42,048 nt of DNA from Spirochaetaceae bacterium. Lineage in GTDB: Bacteria > Spirochaetota > Spirochaetia > SZUA-6 > Bin103. Under the pieces are notes generated by a model. The model ran no database searches and had not been told where the DNA came from. It saw only the letters and a list, made by a program, of their open reading frames with translations. Location of the stretch: the NCBI GenBank assembly GCA_028820215.1, contig JAPPKD010000132.1, forward strand, positions 1 through 42,048. Reading direction: 5' to 3'. The translations under genes were made by a program, and so were the position numbers. Position 1 is the first letter of the stretch. The number at the start of each line of letters is the position of its first letter. This document shows positions 15,317-23,420 of this stretch, piece after piece.

Positions 15317-16324
15317 CTACCGTGGATACCTGCGGCGCAACCCCTGCACGGCAACGCGATATGAGCCCAAGTAGAGCGCCGCCTGCACCCCAAGGGCGGG
15401 CAGTGCCCACGCGCGGGTGTGCGGGGCTGCGCTGACGAAGACCAGGCTGGCGGCCATCGCTCCCCACAGGAGGGCGCCGACGGCCGGGTTCGCGTAGCGG
15501 GCGGCTGTGGTGCCGCGCCGGCCGCGGCGCAGGTTGCGGTAGATCAGGTGGTGCAGGTGGGCCTTGTCGGCGCGTCCGGGGCCATCGCCTTTGTGGAGGG
15601 TCTTCCTGAGGATCGAGTACAGCGTTTCCGACACCGGGTAGCCCAGCACCACGAGGACGATCCATGGGGACACCTCGGGATTGCGCTGCGGCAGCATGAC
15701 GCCGACGGCGGCCAGGAGGAAGCCCACCAGGTAGGCGCCGCCGTCGCCCATGATGACCGGGCCGCGCGGGAAGTTGACCAGCAGGAAGCCGGCGACGGCG
15801 GCGCCGACGAGCAGGGCGAGTGCCGCCAGCCCGTGGTCGCCCGCTTGCAGGGCGACCACGCCGAACGCAGCCAGCATGATGAGGACGCCGCCGGCCGACA
15901 GACCGTTGAAGCCATCGATGATGTTGACCGAATGGGCGATGCCGGCCATTGCGAACGCCGTGAACGGGATCGCGATCCAGGGGTACGCCAGGGCATAGCG
16001 GTCGACGAAGCCGATCTCCACTCGGGCGACCACGTGGCCGGTGACCAGGCTGAACAGAAGGCCCGCGAGCAGTGTCGCGGACATGCGCATGGTGCCGGAG
16101 ACCTTCTTGGTGAAGTCCTCGGCGAGACCGGCTCCGAAGGCCAGCAGGCCGCAGACGCCCAGGATCGCCAGCTCGCCCCGGATCGGCGGCGGCGCGGCGA
16201 GCGTGGCCGCCCAGTAGCCGGCGAACACGGCGACGCCGCCGATTCGCGGCACCACGGTGCGCTGGACCTTCTGGGGGCCGCTCAGGCTGTCCAGGCTGAG
16301 CCGGCCGTGCCAGCGTCGGGTCAC
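15317..16324 (-). CDS. GT4-family polyprenyl-phosphate sugar-1-phosphate transferase (WecA/MraY-like)
   Basis: An integral membrane enzyme with about ten hydrophobic segments, expected to load a sugar-1-phosphate onto undecaprenyl phosphate for surface glycan synthesis. Motifs: VPRIGGVAVFAGY, GAGLAEDFTKKVSG (the acidic pair, here Glu-Asp), HSVNIIDGFNGLSAG (with the NxxD core), MGDGGAYLVGF, and the WecA-type AHLHHLIYR. The GTG at 16324 is the first canonical start, yet the frame stays open upstream and encodes a good first membrane helix (VALPALIGAGVSLAASILIVV) that the family needs. The only start placed after a ribosome binding site is ATC at 16393, 8 bases behind AGGA. The true N-terminus is therefore likely upstream. 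It is the last gene of a leftward group. Confidence 0.8.
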   Translation of the reverse strand: MTRRWHGRLSLDSLSGPQKVQRTVVPRIGGVAVFAGYWAATLAAPPPIRGELAILGVCGLLAFGAGLAEDFTKKVSGTMRMSATLLAGLLFSLVTGHVVARVEIGFVDRYALAYPWIAIPFTAFAMAGIAHSVNIIDGFNGLSAGGVLIMLAAFGVVALQAGDHGLAALALLVGAAVAGFLLVNFPRGPVIMGDGGAYLVGFLLAAVGVMLPQRNPEVSPWIVLVVLGYPVSETLYSILRKTLHKGDGPGRADKAHLHHLIYRNLRRGRRGTTAARYANPAVGALLWGAMAASLVFVSAAPHTRAWALPALGVQAALYLGSYRVAVQGLRRRYPR

Positions 16325-16438
16325 GACGATCAGTATGCTGGCGGCGAGGGAGACGCCGGCGCCGATCAGGGCCGGAAGCGCTACCTGGTCGATTGGCGTT
16401 GTCCTGAAGGTGGGTTGCCGGCGGCCGGCATGCGCCCT

Positions 16439-17206
16439 TCAGACAAGGGCGACGGCCTTCGCCAAGCCGGCGGTCCAGCCGCCGTCGGCGTTGTACGCGG
16501 CTCCGGTGACGAAGCCCGACTCGTCTCCGGCCAGGAATAGCGCCACCCGGGCGATGTCCTCGGGGACCCCTATACGGCCCAGCGGCGCGATCTGCTCTCC
16601 GAACCGCCGGCTCTCCGGCCGTTCGCTGAGAAACGGCGCCGACATCGGCGTGTCGATCCACCCCGGGCAGATGCAGTTGACGCGCACGCCCTCGGGGCCG
16701 TGATCGAGCGCCATGGCGCGGGTGAGCTGCATCGCGGCTCCCTTGGTGGCGCAGTACCCGGCGATGTCGGATTCGGCGTAGAAGCTGTTCGCGGAGGCGG
16801 TGATGATGAACGAGCCGCCGCCGGAGCGGATCATGGCGGGAATGCCGAACTTGCCGAGCAGGAACGCGCCCTTCACGTTCACGGCGAACATGCGGTCCCA
16901 GTCCTCCTCCGGAAGATCGACGACGGAGCCGTCCCGGAGAATCGCCGCGTTGCTGAACACGACGTGCAGGGCGCCATGCTCGCCCAGCGTCCGCTCGACG
17001 ACCGCCTCCACCTGGTCGGCGGCGCCCACGTCCGCGGCGATCGGAACGATGCGGCCGTCCCCGGCGCTCGCGGTCTCATCGAGGCCGGCCGAGTCGATGT
17101 CGATCGCCACCACGACTGCACCTTCGGCGGCGAACAACCGCGCAGAGGCACGGCCGATGCCGCTGGCGGCACCGCTCACGATCGCCACCTTGTCCCTCAG
17201 TCGCAT
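16439..17206 (-). CDS. SDR-family NAD(P)-dependent oxidoreductase
   Basis: 255 residues, classical short-chain dehydrogenase length. N-terminal nucleotide site VSGAASGIGRASARLFAAEGA, an acidic Asp in VVAIDIDS that favours NAD, NAAILRDGS, a serine near ITASANS, and the YCATK active site (Tyr-x3-Lys). The C-terminus FVTGAAYNADGG is canonical. The substrate is unknown. It sits 15 bases after the PhyH-HEAT gene and is followed by the GT4 gene, in an apparent four-gene leftward operon that starts with an HpaI-type aldolase. This suggests oxidation of an alcohol made or used by that group. Confidence 0.9.
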   Translation of the reverse strand: MRLRDKVAIVSGAASGIGRASARLFAAEGAVVVAIDIDSAGLDETASAGDGRIVPIAADVGAADQVEAVVERTLGEHGALHVVFSNAAILRDGSVVDLPEEDWDRMFAVNVKGAFLLGKFGIPAMIRSGGGSFIITASANSFYAESDIAGYCATKGAAMQLTRAMALDHGPEGVRVNCICPGWIDTPMSAPFLSERPESRRFGEQIAPLGRIGVPEDIARVALFLAGDESGFVTGAAYNADGGWTAGLAKAVALV

Positions 17207-17221
17207 CCCGGTCGCCTCCCT

Positions 17222-18880
17222 TCAGAACTCGTTGGCCGGCGTGATCGACGGGTCCCACCGTTCTGCGGTCAGCAGGCCGATCGCCGCGGCCAGCGCCGCC
17301 GGGGATCCGATGCGCCGCAGCGCCTCCACCGCGTAGGTCGCGACCTGACCGCAGCGGTCGTCGAGCGCGTGGATCAGGTCGTCCTGCGCGGCGGACGCGG
17401 CCGGACCCAGGCGAGCGAGCGCCGTGGCGGCGTTCACGCGCACCTGGTCGCGCACGCTCCAGGTTCTCATCTCCTCCTCTTCCCATGCGGTCCTGTTCAG
17501 CCGGAACAGCGCTCCCAGCGGCGCTGCCGCTTCAGATGCACCGATGGCGCCCAGCGCATCCGCCGCCGTTCGCACCACGAGATGGGACGGGTCGTCCAGC
17601 GCGCCGATCAGCGCCGGGACGGCTGCCAGCGCCTGCCGGTCCATCTCGCCCAACGCGAACGCGGCGTTCATCCGCGCCCACCCGTCCCCGCCTTCCAGCA
17701 GGTCCAGCAGGGGAGGGACCGCGGCGGTGCCGATTGCGGACAGGGCATAGGCGGCGTCGTCGAGCCGCAGCGCGCTCTCGATCGAGCCGTGACGGCGATG
17801 CTGCTCGGCCATCCGTGTCCGCATCATCGAAGCGGCGTCGCCACGGCCGCGCAGTGACTCGATCAGCGCGGAGACCGCCGGCCCGCCGATCGCTCCCAGT
17901 GCGTAGACGGCGGCCACCCGCACCGGGTCGGGACGGCGATTCAGGCAGCTCATCAGGGCGGAGACCGCCGGCGCCGCATCCCCTCCCAGGGTCGCCAGCG
18001 TTTCGGCTGCAGCCACCCGGTCCGCGTCCGGGCGGTCGTGCTCCAACGCGGACAGCAGCGCGCTCACGCCGACGCGAGGCTGACGGTGGGGCAATGCGCC
18101 GCTGCGAAGGCTCGCGTAGCGGTCTCCGGCGCCGCGAAGCCAGTCCCAGAGATGCGACCAGGCGAGCGACATCCGGTCGCCACCGTAGCGCTCCGGGTCG
18201 CTCCACAGGTGATCGGGTCCCGCCCGGCCGTCTGGCTGCGGCAGCGACGCGCGCTGATAGATGAACTTGACCATGAACCGCCTCTGGCCGCTCAGGTTGA
18301 TGCCGGCCGCGTGGCCGACGTCGAAGTGGGTGATGGAAACCGTACCGGCCGGCCCGGAAACCGCCAGCGGCCGCCCGCGCTCGGCTTCGTTGAGGGTGGT
18401 GTTCAGGTGTGTCCCCGGTATCACGTGGGTGGGGCCCAGGGAATCGGGCGTGTCCTGCGGGTAGTACATGACCCGCGCATAGCGGATGTGGTGGTGACGC
18501 GGCCGCGCGAGCGGGGTGTAGGAGTCCTGGTGGCAGTTGGCCGCGAGCTTTGCGGCGCGATCCAGTCCGGGATCTTCCGGAGGCTCCTCCACGTGACAGA
18601 AACGGTGCGGGTGCTCCAGGTAGTCCGGTCCCAGCAGGGTCTGGAGGGCGCCGTGCACTTCCGGGGACTTCAGCACGTGCCGCATTTCCGGCACCAGCGG
18701 GAGGATGTTGTTGCCGGGGTTGCCCGCCCGGTCGGGGATCGACTTGTCGAGCCGCCGCCGGATGGACTCGTGCAGCTCGCGCGGCAGCGACGGCTGCAGG
18801 ATCAGGTAGCCGTCGGCGATGAACTGCCGAACCTGCTCGTCGCTCAGGGGATTCGTGGTGCCGGTGTGCCCGTTGTCCAT
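17222..18880 (-). CDS. Phytanoyl-CoA dioxygenase-like protein fused to HEAT repeats
   Basis: 552 residues in two parts. Residues 10-215 are a PhyH-type Fe(II)/2-oxoglutarate oxygenase. The iron ligands would be His117 and Asp119 (HQD) plus His190 in DVGHAAGINLSGQRR, with Arg200 or Arg201 for 2-oxoglutarate. Residues about 265-545 form a chain of HEAT-like helical repeats (AVSALMSCLNR, AVSALIESLRG, AVPPLLDLLEG, AVPALIGALDD and others), each ending in a Leu-rich helix. The HEAT part is a protein-binding or modular scaffold. The substrate is unknown; PhyH enzymes often hydroxylate or dehalogenate small molecules. It follows the HpaI aldolase gene by 7 bases and precedes the SDR by 15. No ribosome binding site is obvious before the ATG. 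Confidence 0.82.
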   Translation of the reverse strand: MDNGHTGTTNPLSDEQVRQFIADGYLILQPSLPRELHESIRRRLDKSIPDRAGNPGNNILPLVPEMRHVLKSPEVHGALQTLLGPDYLEHPHRFCHVEEPPEDPGLDRAAKLAANCHQDSYTPLARPRHHHIRYARVMYYPQDTPDSLGPTHVIPGTHLNTTLNEAERGRPLAVSGPAGTVSITHFDVGHAAGINLSGQRRFMVKFIYQRASLPQPDGRAGPDHLWSDPERYGGDRMSLAWSHLWDWLRGAGDRYASLRSGALPHRQPRVGVSALLSALEHDRPDADRVAAAETLATLGGDAAPAVSALMSCLNRRPDPVRVAAVYALGAIGGPAVSALIESLRGRGDAASMMRTRMAEQHRRHGSIESALRLDDAAYALSAIGTAAVPPLLDLLEGGDGWARMNAAFALGEMDRQALAAVPALIGALDDPSHLVVRTAADALGAIGASEAAAPLGALFRLNRTAWEEEEMRTWSVRDQVRVNAATALARLGPAASAAQDDLIHALDDRCGQVATYAVEALRRIGSPAALAAAIGLLTAERWDPSITPANEF

Positions 18881-18887
18881 GGTGGCT

Positions 18888-19733
18888 CTACTCTACTCCG
18901 GCTGATACCGCGGCTCCGGTTGATACCGCGGCCACGGCCGCCCGCGCGCCTGCATGCAGCAGGGCCAGCTCGTCGACGAGCTCGAAGAACCGGCAGCCCC
19001 TGCCGACCCAATCGGCGGCTGCGTCAGGCCCGGATGGCGTGGTGCCGAACGCAACGCCGTGTTGCAGGCACAGGTCGAGCACGGTGCCGAGCGCCGCTTT
19101 CATGTCCGGGTGATCGTACTCGCCAGGATGCCCCAGAGAGATCGCCGTGTCGTAGGGGCCCACGTACACCATGTCCAGGTGCGGGGTGGCGACGATCTCG
19201 GCTGCGCGCTCCAGGCCGGCCATCGTCTCGATGTGGGCGATCACGGCGGTCGCCTCGTTGCTGCGCCGCAGCCAGTCGGCGTCGTCCTGCGGGTACGTGT
19301 AGTCGGCGCCGCCGTAGCCGGGCGCACCGGCGCGGCTGCCGAGCGGCGGGTACTTGACCAGATCGACCAGCTCGGCCACCTGCTCGGCCGATTCGGTGCG
19401 CGGGAGCTGGATGCCCACCACCCCCGCGTCCAGCAGCCGCGCCACTTCGGATCGGTTCAGCTCGCCGACCTTGGAGATGACCGGAATGCCGTTGTCCCGG
19501 GCAGAGAGCACGAAGTCGGGAAGCTCGCTGCCCTCGAACATGCCGTGCTCCTTCTCGACGAAGATGAAGTCGAAGCCGGCGTTGCGGAAGATCTTGACCA
19601 GCGACGGCCGCAGGTACTCGACCGCCATCGCGCCGAGCAGCGGCGGCCCGCCGCGCACGCGCCGCCTGAAGCCGCGTCCGAGCGCCGTCGGGTCATGCTG
19701 CGCGCCGCGGTCGTTCTCTGTGGTCCTGGCCAT
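18888..19733 (-). CDS. HpcH/HpaI-family aldolase
   Basis: 281 residues. The start at 19733 is chosen because GAGGAGG lies 6 bases upstream; the ATG at 19739 touches it directly. The family are metal-dependent class II pyruvate aldolases and 2-keto-acid lyases. Seen: VEKEHGMFEG with His63 (His45 in E. coli HpaI), AHIETMAGLERA (metal Glu) and YVGPYDTAISLG (metal Asp). The arginine expected 25 residues after the catalytic His (HpaI Arg70) is Lys88 here (ISKVGELNR), so the reaction may differ from simple aldol cleavage. It heads a leftward operon with PhyH-HEAT and SDR, and diverges from the aminotransferase gene across 162 bases. Confidence 0.85.
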   Translation of the reverse strand: MARTTENDRGAQHDPTALGRGFRRRVRGGPPLLGAMAVEYLRPSLVKIFRNAGFDFIFVEKEHGMFEGSELPDFVLSARDNGIPVISKVGELNRSEVARLLDAGVVGIQLPRTESAEQVAELVDLVKYPPLGSRAGAPGYGGADYTYPQDDADWLRRSNEATAVIAHIETMAGLERAAEIVATPHLDMVYVGPYDTAISLGHPGEYDHPDMKAALGTVLDLCLQHGVAFGTTPSGPDAAADWVGRGCRFFELVDELALLHAGARAAVAAVSTGAAVSAGVE

Positions 19734-19837
19734 CGTCATCCTCCTCTGTCGCGGGTCGGTGTCAGTGCGATCGTGTGGATCTCGTCCGGCTCCTGCGTGT
19801 AGTCGTGCTTGGCATGCCGTGGAACGCTCAGGGGAGT

Positions 19838-19881
19838 GGATGCTACGCTGCATCCTCCGCGGTGACCATCAGGTCACGCGG
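19838..19881 (+). promoter_or_regulatory. Two inverted repeats in the aminotransferase/aldolase divergent promoter region
   Basis: First dyad: GGATGC (19838-19843) and GCATCC (19850-19855) with a six-base loop that contains TACGCT. Second dyad: GTGACC (19862-19867) and GGTCAC (19872-19877) around ATCA, extended outward by CCGC/GCGG with one bulge (19857-19881). Both lie between the divergent starts at 19733 and 19896, and the second ends 14 bases before the aminotransferase ATG. They look like operator sites; no regulator gene is next to them. Confidence 0.45.
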
Positions 19882-19895
19882 CATCGTTACCATAT

Positions 19896-21278
19896 ATGAA
19901 CGCCCGAACCCCATCCGGCTCGATCGCCGAACGATCCTTGATCGCCAATCGCTCCTCGATTGCCGAGCACTTCCGCGCCGCCTCCGAGGTCATGCCCGCC
20001 GGCGTCAATTCCTCCACCCGGGTCAACAAGGCGCTCGGCACGCCGATGTACGTCGCGCACGCCGAAGGCGGCCGCATCACCGACATCGAGGGGCGCACCT
20101 TCATCGACCTGTGCTGCGGCCACGGCGCGGCGCTCCTGGGACACGGGCACCCGGCGATCGCGGACGCGCTCGCGACCGCGGCCGAGATCGGCTTCCCTTC
20201 CGTCTACGAGACGCCTCACCACGAGGAGTTGGCGCGGCTGGTGTGCCAGGCGGTACCGTCGGCGGACCGGGTGCGGTTCTGCTCCTCCGGATCGGAGGCG
20301 ACGCTGCACCTCATCCGCGCCTGCCGCGCGCACACCGGCCGCGACAGGATCATCCGCATCGAGGGCCATTTCCACGGCTATCACGAGCTGATCTACATCG
20401 GCGGTCATCCGCCGGCCGATCAACTGGCGCGAAACCGCACGCAGCCCTACCTGGAGTCGCCCGGCATCCCAAGCGAGTTCGCTCGCCTGATCGTCCCCAT
20501 TCCGCACAACGACGTGGACGCCCTGGAGCAGGCGATCGAGCGCCACGGTCAGGAGACGGCCGCGCTCATGCTGGAGCCCGTGAACTGGAACTGGGGGGCG
20601 ATCCGGCCGGAGCCCGCCTACCTGCAGCGCATGCGGGATCTCACTGCCGAGGCCGGCATCGTGCTGTTCTTCGACGAGATCCAGTCGGCGTTCAAGACGC
20701 GCCACCTGACCGCGCAGGCCGAGTACGGCGTCACCCCAGACGTCACCACCATCGGCAAGTCGCTGGGCGGAGGGCTGCCGGTGTCCGCGTTCTCCGGTGA
20801 CGCCCGGATCATGGACCTCTTTCAGCCGGTCGGCCCGGTGCAGCACTCCGGGACGTTCAACGCCCACCCCGTGCCAATCCTCGCGGCCCTGGCGTTCGTG
20901 CGGGAGACCGGCAAGCCGTATTTCTACGACACGCTGGAGGCGCTGGAGGACCACTTCGATCGCGGCCTGAAGCGCATCATCGCCGACCATGGGCTGAACA
21001 TGATCGCGCCCGTGTCCGGCGGGCGGTTCACCGTCATCTTCGGGCGCATCACGCCGCCGTCCCGGTACGAGGACTGCCTCTGCCACGACAAGCGGGTGAT
21101 GCTGCGGTTCATCAAGGGCTGCTACGACCGCGGCGTCTACCTGCACGACTACGGCGGCGGCCCGATCCACCACGGCTTCTCCGTGCAGCACACGACGGCC
21201 GATCTGGACGAGGCGTTGAACGTGATGGAGGACGCCTTGGCGGAGATGAAGCGCGGCGGAGCGGTCCCGACGGTCTGA
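19896..21278 (+). CDS. Class III PLP-dependent aminotransferase (GSA-aminomutase-like)
   Basis: 460 residues, normal class III length. The PLP-binding lysine is Lys288 in TTIGKSLGGGLPVSAF. Asp of FFDEIQS, the SSGSEATLHLIRACRAHTGR phosphate-binding region and GTFNAHPVP are all present. The N-terminus MPAGVNSSTR resembles glutamate-1-semialdehyde aminomutase and related omega-aminotransferases. Because hemL usually keeps a different gating loop and sits with heme genes, a catabolic or omega-amino acid role is more likely here (inference). The gene is followed by a LarA-like gene 8 bases later and diverges from the aldolase operon, so the four enzymes may share one pathway. Confidence 0.88.
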   Translation: MNARTPSGSIAERSLIANRSSIAEHFRAASEVMPAGVNSSTRVNKALGTPMYVAHAEGGRITDIEGRTFIDLCCGHGAALLGHGHPAIADALATAAEIGFPSVYETPHHEELARLVCQAVPSADRVRFCSSGSEATLHLIRACRAHTGRDRIIRIEGHFHGYHELIYIGGHPPADQLARNRTQPYLESPGIPSEFARLIVPIPHNDVDALEQAIERHGQETAALMLEPVNWNWGAIRPEPAYLQRMRDLTAEAGIVLFFDEIQSAFKTRHLTAQAEYGVTPDVTTIGKSLGGGLPVSAFSGDARIMDLFQPVGPVQHSGTFNAHPVPILAALAFVRETGKPYFYDTLEALEDHFDRGLKRIIADHGLNMIAPVSGGRFTVIFGRITPPSRYEDCLCHDKRVMLRFIKGCYDRGVYLHDYGGGPIHHGFSVQHTTADLDEALNVMEDALAEMKRGGAVPTV

Positions 21279-21286
21279 TAAGCGGC

Positions 21287-22501
21287 ATGACGGTCACGAT
21301 CCCCTGGAACGCCTGGTTCGAAGACGGCGAGCTTGAGCTTTCGTTCCCGGACGCATGGCACGTGGACGCGTTGCGCATGCGCGCGCCGCCGGCGCCGCCG
21401 GCGACGATAGCGGAAAGGATCGCCGCGCCTCTGGACAGCGAGCCGCTCCGCCTCCTGGCGCGCGGCAAGCGGCGGGTAGGCATCGCCGTGGACGACATTG
21501 CCCGCCCGACGCCCGTGCACGAGTTCCTGCCGCAGGTGGTGGACGAGCTTCTGGCCGCCGGCGTTCCGGAAGACGGCATCCAGGTGTTCGTGGCCTCCGG
21601 CGCCCACCGTACGCCGGTGCGCGGCGACGTGGTGCGCAAGATCGGCGCGCCGCTCGCCGAGCGGCTGAAGGTCGTCTACCACAACCCGTACGACAACCTC
21701 GCCGACCTGGGCCGGACCAGCAACGGCGTGCCGATCGCGATCAACCGCAGCTACCTGGACTGCGACTTCCGCATCAGCATCGGCGGGATCACCCCGCACG
21801 ACTTCGCCGGCTTCGGCGGCGGCTACAAGACGGTGACGGTGGGCCTGAGCGGCATCCGCGCGCTGCACGAGACCCACATCGAGCGGATCGCCGAGTTCGA
21901 CGCCGGCGTCGCCCGCATCGAGGGCAACCGCTTCCAGGAGTACGTGCAGGAGATCGGGGCGAAGGTGGGGATCGACTTTGCGATCAACGCCGTGATGACC
22001 GCGCGGCGGGGGATCGCCGACCTGTTCGCCGGCGACCCTGATGCCGTGTTTCGCAGCGCGTGCGCGTCGGCGCGCGAGCGGTATGCCACGCCGACCGCGG
22101 GCGGCTACGACGTCGCGGTGCTGAACGCCTACCCCAAGGACATCGACTGGGTGCAGTCGCTGATGGCCTTGAACGTCGCGTTCTTCGGCAACGAGACGCT
22201 GGTGGCAGAAGGCGGCACGGTGGTGGTGACCACGCCGGCGGTCGACGGCGGGGCGCTCCACTACCTGGGCGGCGAGGGCATGGAGGGCTACGCCGTGGCG
22301 GGCGCGGACGCCATGCGGGGCCGGCGGCTGATCGTTTGCTCGCCCGGCCTGAACCGGCACGACGTGCGCGCCTACTTTCCAGCGGGCTCCGCCTCGCATG
22401 CGACCTGGCACGACACGCTGGCCGAGCTGAAGACCGTGCACGGCCAGGAGTGCCGGGCGTGCGTGGTGGAGTGCGCGTCCATGCAACTGCTCGCTCCCTG
22501 A
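21287..22501 (+). CDS. LarA-like nickel-pincer racemase/epimerase family protein (DUF2088)
   Basis: 404 residues. The protein has the key residues of lactate racemase LarA, which uses a nickel-pincer nucleotide (NPN). His107 (GAHRTP), His171 and Lys181 (PHDFAGFGGGYK), and His197 (LHETH) match LarA His108, His174, Lys184 and His200 in both order and spacing. The VDDIARPTP motif corresponds to the LarA substrate-binding strand. The lysine is the covalent attachment site of the cofactor in LarA. Many homologues epimerise other 2-hydroxy acids, so the substrate here is open. The cofactor genes larB, larC and larE are not in this window. It is coupled to the aminotransferase. Confidence 0.85.
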   Translation: MTVTIPWNAWFEDGELELSFPDAWHVDALRMRAPPAPPATIAERIAAPLDSEPLRLLARGKRRVGIAVDDIARPTPVHEFLPQVVDELLAAGVPEDGIQVFVASGAHRTPVRGDVVRKIGAPLAERLKVVYHNPYDNLADLGRTSNGVPIAINRSYLDCDFRISIGGITPHDFAGFGGGYKTVTVGLSGIRALHETHIERIAEFDAGVARIEGNRFQEYVQEIGAKVGIDFAINAVMTARRGIADLFAGDPDAVFRSACASARERYATPTAGGYDVAVLNAYPKDIDWVQSLMALNVAFFGNETLVAEGGTVVVTTPAVDGGALHYLGGEGMEGYAVAGADAMRGRRLIVCSPGLNRHDVRAYFPAGSASHATWHDTLAELKTVHGQECRACVVECASMQLLAP

Positions 22502-22631
22502 TCCGCCGCCGTGGCAGTGGCTTCCGGTCATTGCGTTGTGCGTCGCCCACGTGGCCGTCATGTTCCGGGTCGATTGCGTCGCTTGGCGGCCGTCGGATAT
22601 GGTCCGGGTACGGCGACAGGGACGTCCGCTC

Positions 22632-23363
22632 ATGGCTGAACAAGACGTGATTGCAAAGCCCAAGGCTTCCGGCGGGACCGTGATCCCGACAGCCGCTGCG
22701 CAGCGGCCGGTGTTGGAGAACGGGGATCGACTCACGCGGTGTGAGTTCGAGCGCCGGTACCTGCTGCGATCGGACGTCAAGAAGGCGGAACTGATCGAAG
22801 GAGTCGTCTACATGCCGTCACCAGTACGTTTTGCCGGGCACGGAGAGCCCCATGCAGCGATGCTGGGCGTGCTTCTACACTACGGCGCTTTCACGCCGGG
22901 CGTGCGCGTGGGCGACAATGCCACCGTTCGTCTCGATCTCGACAACGAACCCCAGCCTGACATCTTGCTGCGCATTGAGCCTGCGGCGGGCGGCCGGTCG
23001 CGTGTGAGCGACGAAGACTACATTGACGGCGCGCCGGAGTTGGTCGTCGAGGTCGCCGCCAGCAGCGCAGCGATCGACTTGCACGACAAACTGAACGCCT
23101 ATCGGCGCAACGGCGTGCCGGAGTACGTGGTCTGGCGGACCGAGGAGGGGCGTATCGACTGGTTCGTGCTGGCGGACGGCGAGTATCGTCCTGTGCCGCC
23201 CGATGATGAAGGGGTGATCCACAGCCGGATCTTCCCGGGTCTGCGCGTCGCTGCTGGCGCGCTACTGAGTGGGGACCTCGCGCGCGCTCTCGCTGAGCTG
23301 GAGAAGGGGATCGCATCTCCCGAACACGACCGGTTCGTCGCCCGGCTGGCCCGGCACGCGTAA
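22632..23363 (+). CDS. Uma2-family (DUF820) putative endonuclease
   Basis: 243 residues from ATG 22632. Uma2 proteins have a PD-(D/E)xK restriction-nuclease-like fold and are common in cyanobacteria and other groups, often without a known target. Seen: the LIEGVVYMPSPVRFAGHG start of the domain, EPQPDILLRI (Asp), and ELVVEVAASSAAIDLHDKLNAYRRNGVPEYVVWR, the typical Glu and Lys-containing helix with a VPEYVVW strand. A 30-residue basic N-terminal part and a 30-residue C-terminal tail flank it. It follows a 130-base gap after the LarA-like gene; a weak TTGCGT/ATATGG pair at 22574-22602 might be its promoter. A defence or toxin role is speculation. Confidence 0.75.
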   Translation: MAEQDVIAKPKASGGTVIPTAAAQRPVLENGDRLTRCEFERRYLLRSDVKKAELIEGVVYMPSPVRFAGHGEPHAAMLGVLLHYGAFTPGVRVGDNATVRLDLDNEPQPDILLRIEPAAGGRSRVSDEDYIDGAPELVVEVAASSAAIDLHDKLNAYRRNGVPEYVVWRTEEGRIDWFVLADGEYRPVPPDDEGVIHSRIFPGLRVAAGALLSGDLARALAELEKGIASPEHDRFVARLARHA

Positions 23364-23420
23364 AGCCTCGCTGACGAATGCGCGTGCTACGCGACGACCC
23401 GGCAGGCCGTTGCGCGTCCC

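Noticed and set aside
15105..16661. Leftward open frame of 518 codons in another phase
   Set aside because: It covers the end of the PASTA gene, tRNA-Gly and the GT4 gene and encodes Arg-rich sequence; the GT4 frame is the real one.
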